A stretch of 64,000 nt of DNA, from the NCBI GenBank assembly GCA_934394565.1, contig CAKRQV010000012.1, positions 1-64,000 on the forward strand. The letters run 5' to 3'. The first letter of the stretch is position 1. Each line of letters starts with the position of its first letter. Shown here piece after piece: positions 44,109 to 52,672 of the stretch. Source of the stretch: an uncultured Lachnospiraceae bacterium (lineage in GTDB: Bacteria > Bacillota > Clostridia > Lachnospirales > Lachnospiraceae). Under the pieces are notes generated by a model. It worked only from the letters and a program-made list of their open reading frames with translations, did not search any database and had not been told where the DNA came from. The position numbers and the translations under genes are program-made.

Positions 44109-45422
44109 ATGAAAAAGAAACAGCTTATGGTTACCTGCGGTATTCTTGCAGCAGCACTTTGTCTGGGAGGATGTGGCAAGATCGATGGTACGCAGACGGT
44201 TCTGACTGTTAATGAAGATACGGTCAGCATGGGTGCAGCTATGTTTGATCTGCGCTACCAGCAGGCCGAGATGTACAGCTATTATGAACAGATGTATGCG
44301 ATGTATGGTATGAAGATGGACGGTTACTGGAGTACAGAGACGACAGATACCTCTTCCGAAACCAGCGAGACATCGGAGGCCAGCGAGACATCGGAAACAT
44401 CGGAAACATCTGCAGCCAGTTCCGTATCCAGTGAGGCCGCAGAGTCTTCTTCTACAGACAGTGGCAAAAAGACCACATACGGTCAGCAGTTCAAGGATAA
44501 TGTCATGGATTCCCTGACAGAGATGGTACTGCTTGATCAGCATAAGGATGAGTACGGTGTATCTGTTACTGATGAGGACGAGGCAGCGATCAAAGAAGCC
44601 GCACAGAAATTTATGGATGACAATGATGCGGATATGCTGGCAAAAAATGGTATTACAGCAGACAGCGTAGCAGAGTATATGCGTCTGTATACAGTATATG
44701 CCCGTATGCGGGATCCGATGGTAGCTGATGTAGATACGAATGTCAGCGATGATGAGGCTAAAAAGACTACGATCACGTATGTCCGGATCAAAGAGGATAC
44801 CAGCTCATCTACGGATTCTTCGGAGGAGTCTTCTTCCACTGAGGAGACCACAGCTAAGAAATTTGATTCCTTACAGGATGAGGCCCAGGCTGTACTGGAT
44901 CGCCTGAAACAGGAAAGTGATATTGCCAATGCGGATATCGAGACGATTGCCAAAGAGGTCGGTGACGATACCTTTACCGTTCAGGTAAGCTACGATGCCA
45001 ACGATATGGTATATGACAGCAAGCTGAAGGAAGCGGCCAACACGTTGTCCGATGGACAGCTTTATGATGGTGTGATCGAAGGCGCAGATGGCAACTATTA
45101 TCTGGTGCGCATGGACAGCGTACTTGACCGTGAAAAGACAGAGGCCAACAAAGAGACGATTGCTGAAAATCGCAAGAGCGATGCCTATGATCAGATCATT
45201 GACGGATGGAAGGACGAGGCAGAGATCACTGTCAACACATCCCTGTGGAAGAAAGCCACGGTAGAAGATGCCGAGCAGTATCGCACCAAGGCAGCAGACA
45301 GCGAGACAAGCGCAGCGTCTGAGGTGTCTTCCGCAGCTGATGAGACCAGCGCAGTATCCGGGGAAGCTTCCGCAGTCAGCGAGACTGACGCAGCATCTGA
45401 AACATCTTCTGTTACAGAATAA
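44109..45422 (+). CDS. PrsA/SurA-type foldase lipoprotein
   Basis: 437 residues. Signal peptide with lipobox LCLGGC (Cys about 21). The N-terminal SurA_N-like region is interrupted by Ser/Glu/Thr low-complexity repeats (about 75-115, SETSE units). A helical chaperone part follows, then a parvulin-like region (about 220-395), and a second Ser/Ala/Glu tail. It would act outside the membrane on secreted proteins. The parvulin core is divergent, so PPIase activity is uncertain. GGAGG lies before ATG 44109. Confidence 0.8.
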   Translation: MKKKQLMVTCGILAAALCLGGCGKIDGTQTVLTVNEDTVSMGAAMFDLRYQQAEMYSYYEQMYAMYGMKMDGYWSTETTDTSSETSETSEASETSETSETSAASSVSSEAAESSSTDSGKKTTYGQQFKDNVMDSLTEMVLLDQHKDEYGVSVTDEDEAAIKEAAQKFMDDNDADMLAKNGITADSVAEYMRLYTVYARMRDPMVADVDTNVSDDEAKKTTITYVRIKEDTSSSTDSSEESSSTEETTAKKFDSLQDEAQAVLDRLKQESDIANADIETIAKEVGDDTFTVQVSYDANDMVYDSKLKEAANTLSDGQLYDGVIEGADGNYYLVRMDSVLDREKTEANKETIAENRKSDAYDQIIDGWKDEAEITVNTSLWKKATVEDAEQYRTKAADSETSAASEVSSAADETSAVSGEASAVSETDAASETSSVTE

Positions 45423-45446
45423 AGATATATAGCAGTTGTAAATACC

Positions 45447-45483
45447 GGCACAGACTTTTGTAAAAAAGGTCTGTGCCATTTTT
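45447..45483 (+). terminator. Terminator of the PrsA-like gene
   Basis: GGCACAGAC and GTCTGTGCC (9-bp stem) followed by ATTTTT. Confidence 0.9.
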
Positions 45484-45563
45484 AACGTGAGCAAATAGTT
45501 ACTGTACGCGGGACCATCTGTTTTGGATGGGGGAATTTTCCCGGCCTTTTTTACAGCAGATGA

Positions 45564-45592
45564 TTCCCACGACCTTCGGTTTGTGTTAAAAT
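45564..45592 (+). promoter_or_regulatory. Possible promoter
   Basis: -35 TTCCCA, 17-base spacer, -10 TAAAAT (45587-45592), 40 bases before the next start. The -35 is weak. Confidence 0.4.
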
Positions 45593-45631
45593 CATAAAGG
45601 TGGTTCAAATAACCAAAGCAGGGAGAACAGA

Positions 45632-46618
45632 ATGAAAATAGAAGCCAGAATTATCAAGAGATATCTGTTTCGTGAACGGCAGACGATGCCAGGGCAGTGT
45701 GGCTACAGCTTTCTTGTCATGGAGGATGCTCTGTCCCGCGAGACAATTTTATTTTATATAAAGGCAGATAACAGGGAGGATATGCTTTTTATTCGCCGTG
45801 TGGAAGGCTGTACGCTGGATGATACCGAGCGTCATTTAAAAGAGATCGAAGCAATCGGAGACAGTGCTGTCAAAAAGTTTGAAGAGCAGTATGGTGTACC
45901 TTCTGCAGAAGCGATGAGCCAGACCAGACCACATCCGGTCAGTCAGAGTGCACCCCGGCCGATGTCAGCTGCTCCGGTGACAGTCCAGGATACGGCATCT
46001 GACAGTACAACGACCGCCGGACAGGCCACTGTGACAGTATCTCAGCCGTCTGTATCCGGTACAGCCGTTCAGACTTCTGCTGCTTTGCAGCCTGCAGAAG
46101 ATAAAAAAACAGCGCCATTGAAGCCGATGCCGCGTAAGCGTGTGATTTCCGCAGAGGAAGAGGAACGGGAAAAGGCAAAGAGCCTGGCGATGTTGCAGAA
46201 AAATTCTATGATTGACTATCGCTATAACCGCAAGGGAGATCTGGTCAAGACCATGCTGGAGGGCTCCGAAGCATCTCTGGTGTCGGATGTTTTTTCCGTG
46301 ATAGCTCTGGTCAATCGGCGGATGGCAGACGATATCCGGCCGTTGCTTTTGGATATGCTGCCATATTATCACAGCAATGATTTTGATATGGAATATCAGC
46401 TGACCGTAAATAAAGAGACAACGATCCGTTATGTGGTCAACGAGAGCGGGCTGATCACAGCCTGCACCGTCAATGGTGCGAAATACCCGCTGTGTCTGAC
46501 GATCCTTATGATCTTCCGGCAGCTGGCTGAGGATGCCGAGGATGGCATGGATGCATTCCATGAGCGAATTATGAACCGCATGAAAGCAGATATGGAAAAA
46601 GAAAAAAAGCTTTGCTAA
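45632..46618 (+). CDS. Unknown protein, two domains with Ala/Thr/Ser linker
   Basis: 328 residues, soluble. A conserved-looking N-terminal domain (1-90, IEARIIKRYLFRERQTM) is followed by a disordered Thr/Ser/Pro/Gln linker (about 90-165). The C-terminal alpha/beta domain (about 170-328) contains DLVKTMLEGSEASLVSDVFS and YQLTVNKETTIRYVVNESG. No known family recognised. Followed 36 bases later by an HD hydrolase gene, likely in one operon. Confidence 0.75.
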   Translation: MKIEARIIKRYLFRERQTMPGQCGYSFLVMEDALSRETILFYIKADNREDMLFIRRVEGCTLDDTERHLKEIEAIGDSAVKKFEEQYGVPSAEAMSQTRPHPVSQSAPRPMSAAPVTVQDTASDSTTTAGQATVTVSQPSVSGTAVQTSAALQPAEDKKTAPLKPMPRKRVISAEEEEREKAKSLAMLQKNSMIDYRYNRKGDLVKTMLEGSEASLVSDVFSVIALVNRRMADDIRPLLLDMLPYYHSNDFDMEYQLTVNKETTIRYVVNESGLITACTVNGAKYPLCLTILMIFRQLAEDAEDGMDAFHERIMNRMKADMEKEKKLC

Positions 46619-46654
46619 CCGACAGCGAAACATACGACCGATAAAGGAGAAAAG

Positions 46655-47335
46655 ATGGAGTCTGTAGTGGTTAATCCCCGGAAGTTTACCCATGAAGAAG
46701 TGTGGCAGCAGGAGAATGTGAAGCGTACCCGGCGTTTCGCTGAGATCAAAGAGGCAGTTTGCGACTGTTCAAAGCAGGAAGGCATGCAAAAACTCGGATT
46801 TACGGACAAGACATATTACCAGCAGTTCAAGGCAGCCTTTTATCTGGCGCAGCTGGCGCATAAAAATCAGATAGACAAGGCCGGAATGGACTATATCTGC
46901 CATCCGGCCACTGTAGCACTTCATGTCAGAGATACCTATCCAGCTTCAAAGAAGAGAGATCGTGCAATGATCGTCGCATTGCTGCATGATGTACTGGAGG
47001 ATACGTCAGTGACAACAGATGCGCTTAAGAGTTTTGGCTTTGACGAAAAGATCATCCATACCGTTGAGCTGTTGTCGCGCGAACCCGGTGAGAGCTACGA
47101 TGTGTATCTGGAAAAATTGCAGGTATCCAAAGCTGCCATACGGGTAAAATGTGCCGACATGACGGACAATGAAAATTTAAACCGTATGAAAGCTCCTGCC
47201 GCAAAAGATATGCGCCGCAGCGCCTTTTACCGGAGCCGTCGTCTGGTGCTGGAAAGCCGTCTGCGGGAGAAAAAGCGCCACAAAGAAAAAAAGACCGTGG
47301 AAACGGCCGTACAGCAGAATATGCCAACAGTATAA
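46655..47335 (+). CDS. HD-domain phosphohydrolase, SpoT-HD-like
   Basis: 226 residues with a RelA/SpoT-type HD domain: the YICHPATVALHV region supplies the first His, ALLHDVLEDT (near 108) the HD pair and EDT, and VKCADMTDN the last Asp. It has no synthetase domain, so it resembles stand-alone (p)ppGpp hydrolases, but the substrate is inferred. The N-terminal 40 residues and a basic C-terminal tail (REKKRHKEKK) are extra. Confidence 0.82.
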   Translation: MESVVVNPRKFTHEEVWQQENVKRTRRFAEIKEAVCDCSKQEGMQKLGFTDKTYYQQFKAAFYLAQLAHKNQIDKAGMDYICHPATVALHVRDTYPASKKRDRAMIVALLHDVLEDTSVTTDALKSFGFDEKIIHTVELLSREPGESYDVYLEKLQVSKAAIRVKCADMTDNENLNRMKAPAAKDMRRSAFYRSRRLVLESRLREKKRHKEKKTVETAVQQNMPTV

Positions 47336-47345
47336 AAGACAATAT

Positions 47346-47388
47346 AAAAAAGCCACCGTTCGGATTCTCTTGCGAACGATGGCTTTTT
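47346..47388 (+). terminator. Terminator after HD gene
   Basis: AGCCACCGTTCG and CGAACGATGGCT (one mismatch) followed by TTTT. Confidence 0.88.
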
Positions 47389-47401
47389 AATTTTCTACAT
47401 C

Positions 47402-47865
47402 CATTGGACTATACCTCTTTCTATTAAATTATGGGGTAAATCGTCAAATTCTGATTGGACCGTACCTCAATTCTTTTATTATCGTTTGGGGCAAATCGTT
47501 AAATTTCGATTGGACCGTACCTCGATTCTTTTGATATCGTTTGGGGCAAATCGTTAAATTTTGATTGGACCGTACCTCATTTCTTTTGATATCGTTTGGG
47601 GTAAATCGCTAAATTTTGATTGGACCGTACCTCATTTCTTTAATATTGTTTGGGGTAAATCGTTAAGTGTTAATTGGACTGTACCTCATTTCTTAGTATC
47701 GTTTTTGGGTAAATCGTTAAGTCTCCTTGGGTCCGTACCTCCTTTTTTCAGATTTTTATTTATTCGAATAAATTCAAGCCATTGGACTGTACCTCTTTCG
47801 GTAATTCTGAACTTTTGTATCGGGATCCTTGATACTTCTCTTTAACTTTCCATGGGATCTTACCT
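47402..47865. repeat. Degenerate ~55-bp tandem repeat array (9 units)
   Basis: Nine units begin near 47402, 47453, 47508, 47563, 47618, 47672, 47725, 47780 and 47850. The most conserved piece is ATTGGACCGTACCTC; central units add CTTTTGATATCGTTTGGGG and AAATCGTTAAATTTT. Units at 47508 and 47563 are nearly identical, and outer ones decay. Unit length 51-55 bp is not constant in frame, so it is not coding. Not a CRISPR: the stretches between cores are themselves repeats. Confidence 0.88.
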
Positions 47866-48033
47866 CTTTGCTTGTTTTCTTTTGTTGGTTAAATAATAGC
47901 AGACGAATCTGTATTTGTCAACAGTAAAAACAGAAAATAATAGAAAAAAAGTAAAATAATTAGCAAGAAGAAAATTAATGATAGAATATTCAGACAATTA
48001 CAGGGCAAAAAGTGCAGAAAAGGTCTCTTGAAA

Positions 48034-48615
48034 GTGAAGAAAGCATTTGTTATAGTAGGCACTATGGAAGAGATATATACGATAACAGACCGGAAAGACA
48101 CATATCCTGTACATGTCTGCAGGTCCGCCCGGAAGACGATCGCACTGGAGATCCGGGAAGGTGTGCTGTATCTTCGGGTACCAGAGACGCTGCAGGAGCC
48201 GGAGATCCGGCTGTTTTTACAGAAACATATCCGATGGATCCGTAACCGGATGACGTATTGTGCCACGGTGCTGCCAGATACTTTTACCGAAGAGGAAAAG
48301 CGACGGCTGAAAAAGCAGGCCGGTGAGATTCTGAAAGCCAGGACGGCCTATTTTGCCCGGCTGATGGGTGTCAGCTATAACCGTATTTTTATCAAGGAAC
48401 AAAAGACGGTCTGGGGCAGCTGCAGCACAAAGGGTAATCTGAATTTCAACTGGAAGCTGATTTTTACCGGGCCGGATCAGCTGGAATATGTGGTGGTGCA
48501 TGAGCTGGCACATTTAAAACAGATGAACCATTCTCCGGCTTTCTGGCGGGAGGTGGAGGCGGTATTGCCGGATTACAGAGAACGGAGAAAAAAACTGAAG
48601 GCCTTCCGGCCATAA
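48034..48615 (+). CDS. YgjP-like metal-dependent hydrolase
   Basis: About 193 residues of the YgjP/DUF45 (M48-related) family. Zinc motif HELAH near 153 with LKQMNHSPAFW after it, and the conserved WGSCSTKGNLNFNWKL just before. Activity of the family is unproven. Start is uncertain: TTG 48028 and GTG 48034 share AAAAGG upstream, and GTG has the better spacing; ATG 48064 has no good site. Confidence 0.85.
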   Translation: MKKAFVIVGTMEEIYTITDRKDTYPVHVCRSARKTIALEIREGVLYLRVPETLQEPEIRLFLQKHIRWIRNRMTYCATVLPDTFTEEEKRRLKKQAGEILKARTAYFARLMGVSYNRIFIKEQKTVWGSCSTKGNLNFNWKLIFTGPDQLEYVVVHELAHLKQMNHSPAFWREVEAVLPDYRERRKKLKAFRP

Positions 48616-48628
48616 GGAGGATATAAAA

Positions 48629-49105
48629 ATGGGTAAAGAAGCCAAGACCAATGCCATGCGTATGCTGGACCGTGCAAAGATTCCCTATGAGGTGATCCAG
48701 TATGAATGTGATGAGTTTATAGACGGACTGCACACGGCAGAAAAGACGGGAGCACCGGTAGAACAGTCGTTTAAAACGCTGGTGATGCAGGGAAAGAGTA
48801 AACAGTATTATGTGTTTGTGCTGCCTATAGCAGAGGAAGTGCAGTTAAAGACAGCTGCGCGCGTGGTTGGCGAAAAATCAGTAGAAATGATCCCGGTGAA
48901 AGATATTACAAAGATCACAGGCTATGTAAGGGGTGGCTGCACACCGCTGGGTATGAAAAAGCAGTTTCCTACAGTGATTCACGAGTCGGCCAGAACGTTT
49001 GATAAAATCTATATCAGCGGAGGACGTATTGGTATGACGATTATTGTCGATCCATTGCAGCTGGCTGAGCTGATCGGGGCACAGTTTGCCGATATTACAG
49101 AGTAA
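48629..49105 (+). CDS. ybaK: Cys-tRNA(Pro)/Cys-tRNA(Cys) deacylase
   Basis: 158-residue YbaK/EbsC-type trans-editing enzyme that hydrolyses mis-charged Cys-tRNA(Pro). Landmarks are TNAMRMLDRAKIPYE at the start, a Lys in FKTLVMQGKSKQYYVFV, and the GYVRGGCTPLGMKKQFPTVI loop. GGAGG precedes ATG; it follows the YgjP-like gene by 13 bases. Confidence 0.93.
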   Translation: MGKEAKTNAMRMLDRAKIPYEVIQYECDEFIDGLHTAEKTGAPVEQSFKTLVMQGKSKQYYVFVLPIAEEVQLKTAARVVGEKSVEMIPVKDITKITGYVRGGCTPLGMKKQFPTVIHESARTFDKIYISGGRIGMTIIVDPLQLAELIGAQFADITE

Positions 49106-49162
49106 TCTGTACGGCGGCTATGCCGCCGAAAATAAAAAAGACTAAAAAACTAGAAATAATAC

Positions 49163-49191
49163 TTTACAAATCCATTTCTTTGTGGTTTAAT
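49163..49191 (+). promoter_or_regulatory. Promoter of the Tad locus
   Basis: -35 TTTACA (49163-49168), 17-base spacer, -10 TTTAAT (49186-49191). A small palindrome CAGTC-AATC-GACTG (49214-49227) lies in the leader and could be an operator or hairpin. It is the only clear promoter before the run 49280-58745. Confidence 0.6.
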
Positions 49192-49279
49192 AACGATATA
49201 AGAATTCTGAACGCAGTCAATCGACTGTGAGATCCCAAGTTTTACAGTAAATTTATACAGAATAAAGGAGGACCTAGGT

Positions 49280-49786
49280 ATGAGTGTACCTGTAGTTTGT
49301 GCGCTCTTTCTCACCGCCATTGCCGCATATTTTGACTGGCGCTGGCAGAAGATTCCCAATCTTCTGGCCCTGACGGGGTGGGTGATAGGAGCTGGCCTGT
49401 GGATGGGGTTTCGTGGTTTTCGAGGTCTGTCCGTATGGGCACTGGGGGCGTTGATCCCGGGGCTTGCGGCCTTGGCAGTCTGCAGACTTGGTGCGATCGG
49501 CGCAGGTGATGTGAAACTGATTTCGGCATTGGGCGCAATTTTAAGTTACAAAAGAGGCCTGTGGGTCTTTCTGGCAGCAGGTGTGCTGGCTGTGGTGGCA
49601 GGGATTGGATGTTATATGCAAAAAGGAGAGCTTCATCTTCTGCCGGGCAGAGTCCTGCACAGATTGCAGGAAATCTGTCATGGCGAGGTATCGGCTAAAG
49701 CCGGAGAGACCCGGGTATGTTTTGCAGCGATGCTTTTGGGCGGCGTACTTCTACGGGCTCTACAGGAATGGTGGTGGTTACATTGA
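49280..49786 (+). CDS. tadV: Prepilin peptidase TadV/CpaA-like
   Basis: Integral membrane aspartyl protease (peptidase A24), 168 residues, that cleaves prepilins and pseudopilins. Catalytic Asp in YFDWRWQKIPN (near residue 15) and in GAGDVK (near 75) are both present. Several hydrophobic helices. First gene of the Tad locus, with GGAGG before ATG. Confidence 0.9.
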   Translation: MSVPVVCALFLTAIAAYFDWRWQKIPNLLALTGWVIGAGLWMGFRGFRGLSVWALGALIPGLAALAVCRLGAIGAGDVKLISALGAILSYKRGLWVFLAAGVLAVVAGIGCYMQKGELHLLPGRVLHRLQEICHGEVSAKAGETRVCFAAMLLGGVLLRALQEWWWLH

Positions 49787-50772
49787 ATACGCTGGCGGTA
49801 TGTGACACAGATCGGGAATTTATGCAGCGGCTTGCCGCTTATGCGGCTGCAAAAGCAGGATATCCTTTTTCTTTGCAGATTTTTTCCTCAATAGAGCAGC
49901 TTTTGGACTGTCGCAGGAAAAAGCAACCAGAGGCAATACTTTTAGCTGGCGAGCTGTACCATAAAAAGGACTGGGAAGACTACGACCGACCGGTGTTTTT
50001 ACTGGGCAATGGTTTTGCCAGCCGGGAGGGACTTTCACAGATCTTCCGATATCAGGATGCAGAAGGGATCCTGCAGGATATCGTGAAGGCTTATACAGCA
50101 CTCGTACCGGAAGTACATGCCGGTGGGATCAAGGGAAGCTTCCGGCTGTATGCTGTAACGGATGCAGCCGAACTGTCTGTGACCGAATGGCTGGCCTGGG
50201 AGCTGGCACGGTATCTCTCAGAGGCGCAGAGAGTGCTGTTTGCAAATCTGCGGGCATGGCCTGTGACGATCAGTCTGACCGGTGCGCAGGGACAGGCTGA
50301 TCTCGGAGAGCTTTTGTATTGCCTTTGTGAGAAAAAGACGGAGTTTATGGGAAGGCTTATGGCAATGGCCACAGGATGGCAGGGCATAGATCTTCTGCCC
50401 ATGGCACAGGTACCGGCAGATCTGGGACAGGTACAGATCAGGGACTGGAAAGTATTCTGGGATGTACTGCGGCGGGACAGTCCATATACGGCTGTTGTGG
50501 TTGCTGCAGGGACACTTTTGCAGCCGGCAGAGGATTTTCTGGAATTGTTTGATGAGGTATGGCTGGTGGAGACAAACAGTCAGCAGCAAAAACAGGCATT
50601 ATGGAAACAGTATATGGGTGTCCATGGCAGTCAGAGACTGACAAAACGATTAAAAATTTTGCAGATTTCCCAGGATACTAACAGTGCAGAATACAGATCC
50701 GGGATATTGCGACAGCTGATCAGGCATGCCATGGATATGCAGGAGGGGTCAGATGGAAACGAAAGCAGCTGA
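49768..50772 (+). CDS. CpaE/TadZ-like assembly protein
   Basis: About 334 residues. The N-terminal part looks receiver-like but lacks an obvious phospho-site, and the rest resembles TadZ/CpaE pilus-localising proteins, though the Walker A motif is absent. It sits between tadV and cpaF, where tadZ is normally found. Start could be ATG 49768 or GTG 49774; both overlap the end of tadV. Confidence 0.65.
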   Translation: MVVVTLNTLAVCDTDREFMQRLAAYAAAKAGYPFSLQIFSSIEQLLDCRRKKQPEAILLAGELYHKKDWEDYDRPVFLLGNGFASREGLSQIFRYQDAEGILQDIVKAYTALVPEVHAGGIKGSFRLYAVTDAAELSVTEWLAWELARYLSEAQRVLFANLRAWPVTISLTGAQGQADLGELLYCLCEKKTEFMGRLMAMATGWQGIDLLPMAQVPADLGQVQIRDWKVFWDVLRRDSPYTAVVVAAGTLLQPAEDFLELFDEVWLVETNSQQQKQALWKQYMGVHGSQRLTKRLKILQISQDTNSAEYRSGILRQLIRHAMDMQEGSDGNESS

Positions 50773-51928
50773 ATTAAGAGTCCGTCTCAGACAGCGGCTG
50801 TCCGACAGTTTAAAGGACAGTGATGCAGAGATCTGCCAGGAAATCGACCAGCTGCTGCTGGAAGAAGCAGGGCTGTCCCTGAAAGAGAGACTTGCATTAA
50901 AGGAAGAGCTGTATGCCGGCGTACGGCGGCTGGACGTGCTGCAGGAGCTGATGGATGATCCGGCAGTAACAGAAATTATGGTGAATGGACATGAGCATAT
51001 TTATGTGGAAAAGAATGGCCGCCTGTCCTTGTATGGCAAAAGCTTTGCTTCAAGAGAACGTCTCGAGGATGTGATCCAGCAGATTGTCGCGGGCTGCAAC
51101 AGGGTCATCAATACAGGTATGCCGCTGGCGGATGCCCGTCTGCCAGACGGTACAAGGATTCATGCGGCGCTGCCCCCAGTGGCTGTGGATGGGCCGGTGT
51201 TGACGATCCGGAGGTTTCCTGCGCGGGTAATGGATATGGAAGATCTGTTGCGCATGGGCACGCTCGATGAGGAAACAGCAGCTTTTTTACAGCAGCTTGT
51301 CCGGTGTGGGTATTCGGTGATGATCGGTGGCGGTACTTCTGCGGGAAAGACCACCTTTTTAAATGCGCTGTCAGCCTATATCCCGCCGGGGGAGCGTCTG
51401 ATTACGATTGAAGATACTGCGGAGCTCAGGATTCCCGGAGAAAGAAATCTGGTCCGGCTGGAAGCCAAAAATGCCAATCTGCAGGAAGCCAGAAGTATTA
51501 CGATCCGGGATCTGATTCGTGCGGCGCTGCGTATGCGGCCGGACCGTATCATTGTGGGAGAGGTCCGGGGTGAGGAAACGATCGATCTTTTGCAGGCCTT
51601 AAACACAGGACATGATGGTTCGCTTTCGACAGCACATGCCAACAGTGCGGGGGACATGCTGCTCAGGCTGGAAACTATGGCGCTTATGGGAATGGCGATG
51701 CCATTGGAGGCAATCCGGCGACAGATTGCTTCGGGTATCGATATCTTTGTTCAGCTGGGACGAGACAGAAACAAACAGCGACGCCTTCTGGAAATTGCAG
51801 AGGTTACAGGCTTTGCGGATGGTGCGGTACAGCTTGGCAAGCTGTATGAAAGAGACTGGAACAGTGGAAGACTGTGCAAAAAGGGAGAGCTTTTGCATAC
51901 GGAAAAGCTGGAAAGGGCAGGAATATGA
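50753..51928 (+). CDS. cpaF: Tad secretion ATPase CpaF/TadA
   Basis: 391-residue hexameric ATPase that powers pilus assembly at the cytoplasmic face. Walker A GGGTSAGKTT is near 197, the Asp box MRPDRIIVGEVRGEE near 262, and a His box in TGHDGSLSTAHAN. ATG 50753 has AGGAGG upstream and overlaps the previous gene's end. Confidence 0.95.
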   Translation: METKAAELRVRLRQRLSDSLKDSDAEICQEIDQLLLEEAGLSLKERLALKEELYAGVRRLDVLQELMDDPAVTEIMVNGHEHIYVEKNGRLSLYGKSFASRERLEDVIQQIVAGCNRVINTGMPLADARLPDGTRIHAALPPVAVDGPVLTIRRFPARVMDMEDLLRMGTLDEETAAFLQQLVRCGYSVMIGGGTSAGKTTFLNALSAYIPPGERLITIEDTAELRIPGERNLVRLEAKNANLQEARSITIRDLIRAALRMRPDRIIVGEVRGEETIDLLQALNTGHDGSLSTAHANSAGDMLLRLETMALMGMAMPLEAIRRQIASGIDIFVQLGRDRNKQRRLLEIAEVTGFADGAVQLGKLYERDWNSGRLCKKGELLHTEKLERAGI

Positions 51929-52668
51929 AAGAATCGTATAAAGTATATACGTTTTCTCCGCAGGAATGGCTTTTGTATGGCGGCGGGCTGTTTCTTTTAT
52001 ACGGGGCAGGCTGCTGGTTATTGTATAACAGCTGCTGGCCGTGGATTGGCTTCCCGGTATTCTTTTATCTGGGGGTCTGCAGGATTCGCAGAAACTGTAT
52101 GCAGCGACAGAAAAAACAGCTGAAACAGATGTTTTTGCCTTTTGCAGAGTGCTTTGTGGTGGCTCTGCGGGCCGGATATTCTGCCGAGTCTGCGCTGGTG
52201 GAGAGCCGAAAGGATATCTGTCGGCTGGCAGGATGTGAGGAAGCGATGGCAAAAGAGCTTCTGTATATGGAAAATCAGCTGCATGTAGGCGTAGCACTGG
52301 AACAGCTGTTTACTGATCTGGCGGTGCGCTGTCAGGATGAAGATATCGGCAGCTTTGCGGATGTATTTGCCGCAGGAAAGCGTACTGGCGGGCAGTTGGA
52401 TCAGATTCTGACGGTAACCTTGCAGCATATGAAGGAAAAGATGGAAACCCAGAAGGATATTGAAGCGGAGGTTGCATCGCGGCAGATGGAGCAGCGGATC
52501 ATGAGTATCGTGCCATGGGGGATACTGCTGTATTTGAGGGCAACATCGGCAGAGTATATGGCTGTTTTATATACCAGTACAGCAGGAAGAGGTGTGATGA
52601 CGGTATGTCTGGGACTTTATCTGGTAGCATGGTTCTGGGGGAAGCGGATTACGGACATACAGGTGTAG
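51925..52668 (+). CDS. tadB: Tad inner-membrane protein TadB-like
   Basis: 247-residue membrane protein with the T2SSF platform domain (about 70-215) between N-terminal helices and C-terminal hydrophobic segments. Overlaps cpaF by four bases (ATGA). Forms the membrane platform with TadC. Confidence 0.85.
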   Translation: MKESYKVYTFSPQEWLLYGGGLFLLYGAGCWLLYNSCWPWIGFPVFFYLGVCRIRRNCMQRQKKQLKQMFLPFAECFVVALRAGYSAESALVESRKDICRLAGCEEAMAKELLYMENQLHVGVALEQLFTDLAVRCQDEDIGSFADVFAAGKRTGGQLDQILTVTLQHMKEKMETQKDIEAEVASRQMEQRIMSIVPWGILLYLRATSAEYMAVLYTSTAGRGVMTVCLGLYLVAWFWGKRITDIQV

Positions 52669-52672
52669 TGAT

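Noticed and set aside
47561..47845. 94-codon frame across the tandem array
   Set aside because: It shows repeated WTVPHF-type pieces only because the DNA repeats; unit lengths of 54-55 shift the frame and no ribosome site is seen.
47402..47865. CRISPR array
   Set aside because: Cores are 15-16 bases, the stretches between them are themselves similar, and no cas genes are near.
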